Positions 25,180 through 33,449 of a DNA stretch of 33,449 bases are shown one piece after another. The first letter of the stretch is position 1. Every line of letters starts with the position of its first letter. Below the pieces are notes generated by a model. It made no database searches. It was given only the letters and a program-made list of their open reading frames with translations, and was not told the origin of the DNA. This DNA comes from Sanchytrium tribonematis (Eukaryota > Sanchytriomycota > Sanchytriomycetes > Sanchytriales > Sanchytriaceae). A program made the position numbers and the translations under genes. The DNA lies in the NCBI GenBank assembly GCA_018985235.1, contig JADGIG010000043.1, forward strand, positions 1 through 33,449, read 5' to 3'.

Positions 25180-26013
25180 ATGATACTCGAGTACGATAAC
25201 AAGTATGTAAATTGGGTTACCGATTCTACGTTTTGTGAAGGAAAATTTGGACATTTTGAATATCTGAACACACTAACATCTCCTTTTATTTCATTAGTTG
25301 GAATTTTAATATGCATACGCATACAAAAGAGCCAGCTGCTATTTCTAAGTGGAGTTTTTTACATATGCAATGGGATTGCCAGTACGCTGTACCACCTGAG
25401 TCGCTGGTATTCTTACGGATTGATAGATTTAACTTCATTAACTTTAATGAGTATGATCTTATTTTACCACCATTTTCAAACAACCTGGATGAGATCCTCT
25501 AAAGTTTGGCTCAAAATAGTTGTGTTCACCACTATAACCACCATCTTCTTTGCATTTCTACCACTAATGGCATTTATGGGAATCAATCAAACTGGACCAG
25601 CTTATAATATCACTCCTTTGGTTTTTTTCTATCTCACAACCTCAGTAAGTGCTGGAATATATGCCAAAAAGAGCTATAAACATCTTTTGGGAGAATATCT
25701 TTCAACCCAACTTATAGGTGCATGCATTTATTTGTTAAATTATACTTATGAAAACTTTTTATGTGATGAGACGAGCACTTTTATTCCCATTCATTCAATC
25801 TTCCACATTATTGCATCGTTATGTATATACAGACTTGTAATTTTGTCATATTGCATTGAGTTTGATTTAATTTTAGTCAAGGATAAATGGCGAGACTTTT
25901 TCTTTCCCATTGCTAGCAAAAAATATTCATCTGACTTGATAAACGAACACTCAAGTGTAGATATGAACGAATCGAAACTGCTGCGACAAGATACAGGTAT
26001 TATTATGGAGTAA
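25180..26013 (+). CDS. Alkaline-ceramidase-like membrane hydrolase (CREST superfamily)
   Basis: 277 aa, ATG at 25180. About seven hydrophobic helices are visible. CREST-superfamily catalytic residues can be placed by spacing: S68 and H72 (GIASTLYH), D83 (YGLIDLTS), and H205 and H209 (PIHSIFHII). This is the SxxxH...D...HxxxH set that binds zinc in ACER3 and PAQR/Per1 relatives. The N-terminus has FCEGKFGHFEYLNTLTS, resembling the WCE...EFWNT calcium-site segment of alkaline ceramidases. Those enzymes cleave ceramide in ER or Golgi. The C-terminal cytosolic tail is acidic. Overall divergence leaves open another CREST hydrolase. The divergent spacer to the MORN gene is 64 bp. Confidence 0.8.
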   Translation: MILEYDNKYVNWVTDSTFCEGKFGHFEYLNTLTSPFISLVGILICIRIQKSQLLFLSGVFYICNGIASTLYHLSRWYSYGLIDLTSLTLMSMILFYHHFQTTWMRSSKVWLKIVVFTTITTIFFAFLPLMAFMGINQTGPAYNITPLVFFYLTTSVSAGIYAKKSYKHLLGEYLSTQLIGACIYLLNYTYENFLCDETSTFIPIHSIFHIIASLCIYRLVILSYCIEFDLILVKDKWRDFFFPIASKKYSSDLINEHSSVDMNESKLLRQDTGIIME

Positions 26014-26031
26014 AATTTTGTAATCTATATT

Positions 26032-27289
26032 TTATTTCTCGTTTAATTTGAAATTTACCATTTCCAAAACGCCTGCCAATGTTTCTTGACCAGTTGGAAT
26101 GATTTCCTTTGGAGAAAGAACGAAACCACCATTGAATGGTCCATTTGGTCTAAGTTCGATTGTTAATGCAAAAACCCATTCTTGACCTGGTCTTGCAATA
26201 TAGAAATAGTCGGAAGCAGTTCCAGTTGTGACATACAAGTCGATACTTTTCTCTGGTGTGTAGTACTTGCTGCTACTTTTTTTCATGACGTCACTCATTT
26301 TTTGACTTACTACTTTGAAGTCAGCTTCATTTGGAGAATCAGCTTTTGAGAATCCGTAAGGTCTCAAAATCAATTGTGAATACGAATGGAAATCAATTGC
26401 TCCACTAACACAACACAATGATCTAAAGTATTGATCAATAGCCTTTGTTTCTGGTTCTGAAAAAGCAGATGTTCCCATGTAAGTTTCTGAGTTACCATTT
26501 GAACTACTTCCACCTTGACCCCAGTGGCCGTCTTGAAAGTTTCGATTTAAGTCGGTTCTAAATTATCAAAATGTACCCTTTTGAGCCACCTTTGTTGCTG
26601 CTTCTATTTTTTCTCCACATTCTATCGCTATTATGTGCATAATTATAACCATCAGGATTTACGATTGGGACAATCACAAACTCAGCACGGTCCAACAAAC
26701 TTACATATTTAGGGTCCTGATCTTTGTACCCTTTGATAAATTGCCAGGTGATGTAGGCAGTAGTAGTTCCAGAGATCCATTCTCTTGCATGGATTAATGA
26801 TTCGAAATAAAATTGCTTCTTGGTTTGCTTTGAAGGGCTTGTTAAATGAATTGCAAACAAGTCTCTTCCTTCAGTTGATTTACCGATAGAAGGCACAAAT
26901 TCAACCAAATCAGGGAAAATGTCAGCTAATTTTTGGTACCATTGCTTAACTTCGTCATATGGGGAATAGTCGACGAAGAATTGCTCAAACCACTGATCAT
27001 CAGGTTGAACTGGAGCAGGTCTTTTGAATCTATTGTTACGCTCTAAGCGCTTAGATTCCGCTTCAATTTCTGCGTTCATGTCTTTCTTGAGGACCTGGTA
27101 TTGAGATGATGGAACATTCAATGCATCAAAATCCATTGTAGGCATAAAGACTTCAATAGAATGAGAGTCAGCCTTCCATACATCATACTCAAAGAGATCT
27201 TGTGCTAGGCTTGTGGATGGTTGATACACCTTGTACAAATAGTATCCCTCATAATTCTTAGAAAACAAAAGTGATATTAAAAACAACAT
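26032..27289 (-). CDS. Secreted M14 metallocarboxypeptidase (A/B type; one 19-nt intron)
   Basis: Exons 27289-26577 and 26557-26032 give 412 aa. A zinc carboxypeptidase with hydrophobic N-terminal signal (MLFLISLLFSKN) and a propeptide at about 16-85 (YYLYKVYQ...HSIEVFMPTMDFDAL) like pancreatic-type proenzymes. The catalytic domain has zinc ligands H167 and E170 (LIHAREWISG) and H295 (DFHSYSQLILRPYG), substrate-binding Arg in GTDLNRNFQDGHWG (rebuilt by splicing), and the catalytic Glu at about 372 (ALTIELRP). Likely secreted or vacuolar and activated by removal of the propeptide. The stop TAA is within AATAAA. Such proteases can serve nutrition or host digestion, but the sequence does not say which. 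Confidence 0.95.
26558..26576 (-). other. 19-nt intron in the carboxypeptidase gene
   Basis: On the minus strand GTACATTTTGATAATTTAG. Removal joins GGSKG to TDLNRNFQDGHWG, the M14 substrate-binding motif. Confidence 0.96.
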
Positions 27290-27337
27290 TCTTTCATATG
27301 GTTACAGCAGCTTTAAATATCTGGTTTAAAAAATCGC

Positions 27338-27353
27338 CCCATAAATTTATGGG
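27338..27353. repeat. 16-bp perfect palindrome upstream of the carboxypeptidase gene
   Basis: CCCATAAATTTATGGG, self-complementary, 49 bp upstream of the carboxypeptidase start and 56 bp past the E2 stop. Could be a binding site for a dimeric regulator or part of the E2 3' end; no function assigned. Confidence 0.5.
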
Positions 27354-27408
27354 TTTACTTCGCCATTTGCCAACGCTAGGATAAAGTGTCACAAGACGAT
27401 AACATGAT

Positions 27409-27849
27409 TTATTTTGCGTATTTCTTGGTGTAGTCCTTGGCGTTCTTTATAAATTCGTCTTTGTTGGTACGGTATAAGTCAGCTGGCTCTTGCGCTATTG
27501 GATCCTCGGCATTTGGCTCGTTCAATAACTGCACAATTGAAGCAAGAATAAGGCTAACCCTTCCTGAAGGTTTCCAGTCTTTTAATAATGAGAGGCATAC
27601 ATTTCCATCACTGTCGAAATTAGGATGATAAATTCTGGTTTTAAACAACACCTGTGGTGGCTTAAATGGAAAATCTGATGTGAATACGATATTGACTGTG
27701 AAAATTCCTTTTTCATATGGAGTTCCAGACGGCCCTTGTATCTTTGCTTGCCACTTAAGAACATCATCTTCATTAGGAATGACTTCTATTCCCTTTATTG
27801 GGTGCTCCATAATATTTTTTAATTCAACTTGAATACGTTTGACTGACAT
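27409..27849 (-). CDS. Ubiquitin-conjugating enzyme E2, Ubc4/UBE2D-like
   Basis: 146 aa, a UBC fold without extensions. It has MSVKRIQVELKNI (helix 1), PFKPPQVLFKTRIYHPNF with the HPN motif at 75-77, the catalytic Cys C85 (GNVCLSLL), DWKPSGRVSLILASIVQLL, and the C-terminal DEFIKNAKDYTKKYAK. Size and ends match Ubc4/Ubc5, which pair with many E3 ligases, although the sequence is diverged after the active site (CLSLLKDWKP instead of CLDIL..QWSP), so another Class I E2 is possible. It accepts ubiquitin from E1 and passes it to substrates. The stop TAA lies in AATAAA. Its start lies 52 bp downstream of the ATPase stop on the same strand. Confidence 0.93.
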   Translation of the reverse strand: MSVKRIQVELKNIMEHPIKGIEVIPNEDDVLKWQAKIQGPSGTPYEKGIFTVNIVFTSDFPFKPPQVLFKTRIYHPNFDSDGNVCLSLLKDWKPSGRVSLILASIVQLLNEPNAEDPIAQEPADLYRTNKDEFIKNAKDYTKKYAK

Positions 27850-27901
27850 TTTTTCTCAAGGAGATTCGCAATAAATCTATTAATTATTATTTATTCATAG
27901 T

Positions 27902-30900
27902 TCAAGCGAAAACTTGACTAGCATCAATCTGAGTATATTCTTTCTTCTTCAGAGCTTGTCGGAAGCACAATTTGATAAATTCACACAATATAAACTGAAC
28001 TACAACTGCTATTGCTACTTTTAGCCAGGCATAACCATCTATTGGCACAAGCGTGAGAAAATCGTTTAAATATGGCACATAAATACCAAGTATCATTAAT
28101 ATTAGTGATAAAAAGAAAGCAAAAATCATCCATTTGTTCGATACAATTCCACTCTTGAATGCACTTACAGTGACGGACTTTGACCAAAATGATTGAGCTA
28201 ATTGCATGGTAGTTAGGGAAGTAAATGCAATCGTTCTCGATACTTCTTCTGGAATATCTTCCACTTTTAAAGAAATCAAGTAGATTGTCAAAGTGATAGC
28301 TGTGAGCATTAGTCCCTGAACAATAATTGTAGCTGCGATGTCTTTTGGAATAACATGACTTTTAGGATTACGAGGTTTGCGATTCATAATTCCAGGCTCT
28401 TTTGGTTCTACACCGAGGGACATGGCGGGTGGCACATCGGCAATAATATTTGCCCAAAGTGTGGATTTCGCGGTGTATGGCATTGGTACATTGATTATAG
28501 CGCTGAAAAGCATCAGAAAAATTTCGGCTGAATTGCAGCTAAGTAAATAGACTATAAATTTTACAATATTGTCAAATACTCTTCTTCCTTCTTCAACAGC
28601 TATAATTATTGTTGTAAAATTATCGTCTGCAAGAATGACATCTGCTGCTTGCTTTGTAATTTCAGTTCCAGAAAGACCCATACATATTCCGACATCTAAA
28701 TTAAAGACATTTACCTGCTTGTTTGATAGCACTTGCATCATTCACACCATCACCGGTCATTGCTACCACTTCGCCCCGAGATTGAAGTGCTTGAACAATT
28801 TTAAGCTTATTGTCAGGCGATACCCGAGCAAAAACTCTTGGAAAAGGTTTTAATTTCGGTAATTCGTCATCTCGAAGAGCGTCTATTTCGTGACCTCTCA
28901 TTGCTCGATTTTCTTGCGGATTCGAAGGATCTATCAAACCAATTTGCTTTGCAATGGCAGTTGCGGTATTGATATGATCTCCTGTAATCATAATGACTTT
29001 GATGCCACCAGATTTTGCTTTTGCGATACTCTCTTTTACGCCATCTTTAGGTGGATCTATTAACCCACAAAATCCTACGAAACATAAATTGTTTTCGCTG
29101 ATATCATTCGAAACCTTGATGGCCAAACCCAGAACTCTTAATCCAAAACTAGCCATAATATTGGAATTCTCAACCAGTTTTTTTCGCTCTTTTTCAGAGA
29201 GAGGGCTTTGAAAATTAGCTAAATTTTTAATATAGTCTTCATAGTTTTCAAAATTTGAAGGATTAAAATAGGTTGAACTGTGTTGTATAACCGACTCTGG
29301 AGCGCCTTTGACTAGCAAAATTGAAGAATTTGATATAGAGGAATAATATTGAACGCTCATGAGTTTTCTATCGCTATCAAAAGGATTTTCTGATTTTTTT
29401 TCAAATTTCAAATCATTTTCAAAAAATTCTTTCCCAAGTTTTAGCTTCTGAGACGCGCTTACTAATGGGACTTCAGTTGAATCGCCAACTCCAATAAAAG
29501 CTTTTTTAACCTCGTCATAAACAATATTAGCATTTACACAAAGAGAGCATATCATCATTATCACGGCAACAAAGGGATCTTTCGATTCCCTGTTTGCAAT
29601 TGCAACATCTTTCTGACCTTCTAAGGACTTTTTAGCATCAAATATATTTATATCTTTTGGATTTTGTCCCGTCTTGGATATTTTGATTTCATTATCGTTT
29701 GGGTTGAGACTGGTTGGGTTGCTAAATGAGTAGACCTCGGTGCCAACTGGAAGAAAGACCGAAACGCCCATTTTACCAACAGTTAAAGTTCCAGTTTTAT
29801 CGGAACAAATAGTTGTTAACGAACCAAGGGTTTCAACAATCGGTAATTTTCTAACAATCGCATTCTGCTTTGCCATTCTAGATACTCCAAGGGCCATTGT
29901 CACTGTCACAACTGCAACCAGTCCTTCTGGGATAGCAGAGATGGCAAGAACCATGCCGAATTTGACAGTTTCTAAAGCATCATTACCCCAAGCCACTCCA
30001 ATTATTACAAAAATAACGCATAGGATAATGGCTAATGCAACCAAAATCATTCCCAATCTCGCCAGCTTTCGTTGGATTGGAGATGGAGGAGTTTCTGCAT
30101 TATTAATTGCACTGCTGATCCTGCCCATCTCAGTATTATTCCCGGTTCTTGTAACCAAAACTAAAGCAGTACCTTTCGCTACAAGCGTAGTCATAAAAAC
30201 ATTTCCAGTGCATTCTCCGATGGGCACTCGTTGCTTTGACGATCGAATTTCTAACTCATTCTTTGAAATAGGTAGAGATTCTCCCGTCAAAATACTTTCA
30301 ATCACTTGTAAATTGTTATTTTCGACAACTCTTCCGTCAGCGGGAATAAAATCTCCTTCACTCAGAAGAATAATATCTCCAGGGACTAATTCACTTGCTA
30401 AAACATCCTTTTTCGACCCAGATCTTACGACTGTTGCTTTGGGGACTGATAAATTACTCAAGGCCTGCATGGCTCGATTTGCTTTCACTTCCTGAACAAA
30501 GCCGATTATCACATTTAGTACTACTACAACAGCTAGAATCGCAGCAGAGTCAAATTCTTTAACTCCTAGCTCAATTGCAATTACTACAATTAAAAGTCCT
30601 ATCATGAAATCTTTAAACTGATCGATAAACATTTTAAATATGCTAGGTTTTGGTGGCTCTGGTAATTTGTTGGAGCCATAAAAACTAGCATGTTTTTCTA
30701 CTTGTTGTAAGTCTAATCCCGTCTTCGATACTTTAAACATATCAAAAAGACGTGCAACACTTTTCTCTGTATACAATAATTGAGGTGGCAATATGTTGAT
30801 GGGTGGAAGAGAAGTAATTTGGGCAATTTCACTTTCTTTCAAAAAATCAACATTATCTATTAAATCTCGAACATTAATATTAGGTAAACCTTCGACTTGC

Positions 30901-31265
30901 TGCAAAACATAAACAGTTTGTTGGCGGAATAAATCCATTCGACTTTCCAAATGTAGCCTTTTCTTTAAATATGGGGTATTCACTTTACTTATAGCTTCCA
31001 AAAATGATGGAAATTTGCAGAAATAGGTAAAAACTAGAAAAGCGTCATCATAATCTTTTATATAATCTAGCAGCAATTCTAGTAATCTCGTCATTAAGGC
31101 TCCATTCATATCTGTAAATGCAGGCAGTCTATAATTCGCCACGTAAAGCAGCCCAGTGAATATTATTCCTGGATCTATTCCGTCAACAAGATCCATCAAA
31201 TGGATATCTATTTGCATTTCAACTGATTCCTGGCCATCTATAAAAGATTTTTCTGTTGCTCCCAT
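27902..31265 (-). CDS. P2-type cation ATPase (Ca2+/Na+ type) with RasGEF_N-like N-terminal extension (one 19-nt intron)
   Basis: Exons 31265-28715 and 28695-27902 give 1114 aa. An ATP-driven cation pump. Motifs: cation-ATPase N region about 165-235, TGES 327-330, IPEGL 445-449, DKTGTLT with the phosphorylated Asp 489, KGAPESV, GDGVNDASAIKQAD (838 onward, completed by splicing) and ~10 membrane helices. The TM6 stretch LWANIIADVPPAMSLG keeps Asn and Asp of the SERCA-type site but has Ala for Thr; ADVPPAMSLGVEP is reminiscent of fungal ENA (P2D) pumps, so Ca2+, Na+ or K+ are all possible. Residues about 55-122 (NGALMTRLLELLL, DDAFLVFTYFCKFPSFLEAI) follow the pattern of the helical RasGEF_N (REM) domain, unusual on a pump. 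Stop TGA, with AATAAA six bases later. Confidence 0.93.
28696..28714 (-). other. 19-nt intron in the P-type ATPase gene
   Basis: On the minus strand GTAAATGTCTTTAATTTAG. Removal joins GDGVNDASAIKQA to DVGICMGLSGTE, an invariant P-type ATPase stretch. Confidence 0.97.
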
Positions 31266-31418
31266 GTTTTACAATTTTCTCTTAATTAAATATTTGCAAA
31301 TATAATCATGTTAGTTTCACAAACAATAGATTATTTCCAACTTATAAAGGCAAAATTATTCTCCACTGAATTCTATCGACGATTCTAACAGGGTCACCAC
31401 ACCTGGCGACGTATCATT
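31266..31418. promoter_or_regulatory. 153-bp divergent spacer between ATPase and helical-protein genes
   Basis: Non-coding by inspection; contains AT-rich tracts and a short GC-richer stretch (about 31390-31410) before the plus-strand start. No motif identified. Confidence 0.3.
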
Positions 31419-32784
31419 ATGTCACAAATTTCTATAGAACACATTGTCCAAAATTTACCAGATGAAGCTTGTTTAGATGCTGAGTTGGTTAATTTCGTTT
31501 TAGATCAGATAGATGACTATTCAAATATTATCTTGCCTCAGCCTTTACAAGCAGAACTATTTAAAAGAACTTTAAATCCTATATATCATCAAGCATGGTA
31601 TACATTAAACAGACCAGAACCTCAGTATTTGGATTTTGCGGCTTCGAACTTACGTGAATCCGGAAAAGCGATATGTCATTGGTTTGATCTCGAAGATGAG
31701 TGTCCAGATGAACTGGTGTTGTATATTGTAAGAGTGTTATCGAATGTTGCTGTGGCAAAACAGGACATTGAACCTTGCTTTTCTGTCTGGCATATGTACT
31801 GCTTTGTTCACCAATTGCTGGAGTTTGATGAATTCCATCCTAAAAGGCAATTGGCAGTGATCGACACGCTACAACGCTTCAGTGATCAAAACACAAAACA
31901 TGTAAATATTGTCATTAGAGACGAAAAGGCAGTAATTTTGCAATGGATGCTAAGATCAGATTGCTATTCATGGAAGTCATACTATGTAATAATTTCTAAT
32001 TAAGCTGGAAGAATGGATTTCGAATTTCTCAGGTACGTCACTTATAAAATTTAATTATGTTATCATTGGAGAAAATTGGAGTCTTAGAGACAAAGTAAGA
32101 GCCTTATCATTGTGTCAATTAGTCGATCGGGTTCAAGTTTTTGAATTAATTCGAGAGTTTGATGGAATTGAAATTAGCGATATTGAGAGTTGTAGAGATA
32201 TAGCCGACCTCATTTTACGCTCAAGACCGAGTCACTTGGTAAGTAAGCTAGATGTACTTTCATTGTACAGTGACCTTTTGGAAGGCGGTCTACATTTGTT
32301 TTCTGACCCAAAATTGTCTCATTCATTTCTAAATTGGATGTCATTGTATTTGTTTGCTGCATCAAATTGGAATTATCTAAGTCCAGAGCATATTGATACG
32401 CTCACACGATTTTTGTGCATCGCATTCAAGAAAGCCAATGATTTATTTGTAAAAATACGAATAATAGCGCTTCCGTTTTTAAACGTTAAGTCATCCAAAT
32501 TGAGATTACTTCATGAGTTTTTTGTCAAAAATGAAGATGAAGATGGATACAAAATTCTTTTATCCGCATTGATACAGCAAGGTAGAGCAGCTTGTTGCAA
32601 GGCCGAAATGCAATATATTAATTGTAGAATTAACGATTTGCAATTGAGGCAAATATCGCCAAATCACAGACAAATTTTACGCAAAGTTAAATCTGATGAC
32701 TTTAAATTTCCTGTGATTAGAGATAAGCAGCTACTTGTGGGAAGAGTTGATAAAATAGCAGTGATTAATTGGGTTGAATTATAG
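31419..32784 (+). CDS. Unrecognised all-helical (ARM/HEAT-like) protein (one 19-nt intron)
   Basis: Exons 31419-31985 and 32005-32784 give 448 aa. Soluble, rich in Leu and amphipathic helices (ECPDELVLYIVRVLSNVAV, SRPSHLVSKLDVLSLYSDLL, SLYLFAASNWNY), consistent with an armadillo/HEAT-type superhelix. No family signature was recognised; proteasome-assembly or nuclear-transport-like scaffolds were considered without support. Two long frames are joined by a canonical 19-nt intron; the joined frame YYLEEWISNFSGTSLIKFNY is open to the stop. The stop TAG overlaps the end of the convergent small gene by 6 bp and neither has AATAAA. Confidence 0.75.
31986..32004 (+). other. 19-nt intron in the helical-protein gene
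   Basis: GTAATAATTTCTAATTAAG. Joins SWKSYY to LEEWISNF and connects two long open frames; a perfect CTAAT branch-like motif precedes AAG. Confidence 0.9.
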
Positions 32785-33159
32785 TAAATCCTCCGCAATT
32801 TTTCTCTTTTTAAATCTCTTTTTGTATTCTTCTATTGCTAAATCTCTTTTTTTTAAAGGATTGGAGGATAATGATTTAGAATTGTTGTGGATCGTTGGAG
32901 TCTTAAAAACAATATTGGGCTCTATTTTCTTTTCCTTGATGCTATCCAATTGCTTCGACAACTGTTTTGCTTTTTCTTCCGCCCTTTTATTGGCAGCGAC
33001 CTCTAAGTAGTGAGCCTTTTCAATTGTGGGCTCCTTTTTGGTTTTCAGCATTGGTTTGGGCACTACTGCTTTCTTCAATTCTTCTTCTATATTTACCTCT
33101 TTGTTGAATATTGATTCTGAATGGGTTTTAATTTCCTCATCGCTCTCGCTAGAAAACAT
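32779..33159 (-). CDS. Small charged, Lys-rich protein, probably nuclear
   Basis: 126 aa from ATG at 33159 (MFSSESDEEIKTHSE); the frame extends seven codons upstream only to TTG. An acidic Ser-rich start (SSESDEE, a CK2-like site) is followed by a basic coiled-coil-like segment (KRAEEKAKQLSKQLDSIKEK) and a basic end (KKRDLAIEEYKKRFKKRK) that could be a nuclear localisation signal. The general look is of spliceosome- or nucleolus-associated proteins (NSRP1/DUF2040-like ends), but no family can be claimed. It starts 22 bp after the stop of the same-strand AGC kinase and overlaps the convergent helical-protein gene by 6 bp. Confidence 0.6.
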   Translation of the reverse strand: MFSSESDEEIKTHSESIFNKEVNIEEELKKAVVPKPMLKTKKEPTIEKAHYLEVAANKRAEEKAKQLSKQLDSIKEKKIEPNIVFKTPTIHNNSKSLSSNPLKKRDLAIEEYKKRFKKRKIAEDLL

Positions 33160-33181
33160 GGAGAAAATTGAAATAATCAAT

Positions 33182-33449
33182 TTATTTTCTCAAGACAGAT
33201 TTGGCAGAATATGTCTGCAATTCACTGCCAGGAACAAACGTAAATCCTACAAATTGTTTTTGCACTGATTCTGATAGCCTAGCTTCTTCAAAAGAGTCTT
33301 TAGGCATTTCGTTAGTGAAAACTTCATCAAAATTACTTGTGTCACCTGCTGCTGCCACTCTGGGTTTGAATGGTGGGACAATTTGCTTTTTGTAGAGCTT
33401 TTCAAAATCAATTTCCTGAAAAAAAGCATGTCCTTTAATTTGGGATTCG
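33182..33449 (-). CDS. AGC protein kinase, C-terminal fragment (Ypk/SGK-like)
   Basis: The end of a gene cut by the right edge; 88 codons are visible. Kinase-domain end ESQIKGHAFFQEIDFEKL, then the AGC tail: VPPFKPRV, DTSNFDEVFT, the turn-motif region (MPKDSF), LSESVQKQF and the hydrophobic motif FVGFTF. The order and the LSESVQKQF-xGfT string match fungal Ypk1/Gad8 and animal SGK kinases, TORC2 targets that regulate membrane lipids. The catalytic core lies outside the window. The stop TAA is inside AATAAA. Ypk/SGK is favoured over PKC or Akt by the LSESVQ context. Confidence 0.88.
   Translation of the reverse strand, partial: ESQIKGHAFFQEIDFEKLYKKQIVPPFKPRVAAAGDTSNFDEVFTNEMPKDSFEEARLSESVQKQFVGFTFVPGSELQTYSAKSVLRK

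Noticed and set aside
29740-30495. 251-codon plus-strand frame
   Set aside because: Fully antisense to the conserved catalytic core of the P-type ATPase; its composition is a shadow of that gene.
1-33449. tRNA, rRNA, CRISPR arrays, insertion sequences or transposon genes
   Set aside because: No cloverleaf-compatible A/B boxes, regular spaced repeats, transposase or reverse-transcriptase motifs were seen by eye; a covariance-model scan would be needed for small RNAs.

Overview
This window reads as a compact, AT-rich eukaryotic nuclear segment. Coding sequence fills almost all of it: 31 protein genes in 33.4 kb on both strands, with no gap above 300 bp. The content is eukaryotic throughout: Clp1, Mps1, a type I DnaJ with a CaaX box, seipin, SDF2, Ubc4-like E2, an OSBP/Kes1 protein, a SLMAP/Far-type tail-anchored FHA protein, mitochondrial uL29m, a peroxisomal SKL-ending reductase, TMEM161 and a Ypk/SGK-like AGC kinase. 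This mix suggests an opisthokont, possibly an early-diverging fungus or relative with a reduced genome (Rozella/aphelid-like). That placement is inference and no taxon-specific marker was recognised.

Two architectural signals stand out. (1) Ten spliceosomal introns can be placed by restoring conserved protein sequence. Nine are exactly 19 nt and one is 20 nt. All start GTA, and all share an A at position -6, a T at -8 and a pyrimidine at -5 relative to the final G, so the branch site appears fused to the 3' splice site (YTNAY-NN-AG). (2) In about half of the genes the stop codon TAA lies inside the polyadenylation hexamer AATAAA (xAA-TAA-A). This forces the last residue to be K, Q or E. Convergent neighbours often carry AATAAA...TTTATT pairs, sometimes as a short near-palindrome serving both genes.

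Layout. 1-4.9 kb: a truncated membrane protein, an ABCF (Gcn20/ABCF3) ATPase, two unrecognised multi-pass membrane proteins and SDF2. 4.9-12.5 kb: oxysterol-binding protein, mitochondrial uL29m, LisH/WD40 TBL1-like protein, Clp1, a C2H2 zinc-finger protein, an unknown 143-aa protein, seipin and an F-box/JmjC oxygenase. 12.5-19.9 kb: a 2OG-Fe(II) oxygenase, an EamA transporter, the SLMAP-like FHA protein, a Ser/Tyr-rich single-pass protein, peroxisomal 2,4-dienoyl-CoA reductase, Mps1 kinase and TMEM161. 19.9-26 kb: ALDH7, DnaJ, an APH-fold kinase, a MORN protein and a ceramidase-like (CREST) protein. 26-33.4 kb: M14 carboxypeptidase, E2 enzyme, a P2-type cation ATPase with an unusual RasGEF_N-like N-terminal extension, an unrecognised helical protein, a small basic protein and the C-terminus of an AGC kinase.

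The genes are not an operon or pathway cluster. Lipid biology is well represented (OSBP, seipin, ceramidase-like protein, peroxisomal reductase). Intergenic spacers are very small: convergent stop codons lie 2-18 bp apart or overlap, and some divergent start codons are only 28-49 bp apart, so regulatory sequence must be minimal or lie in neighbouring coding DNA.
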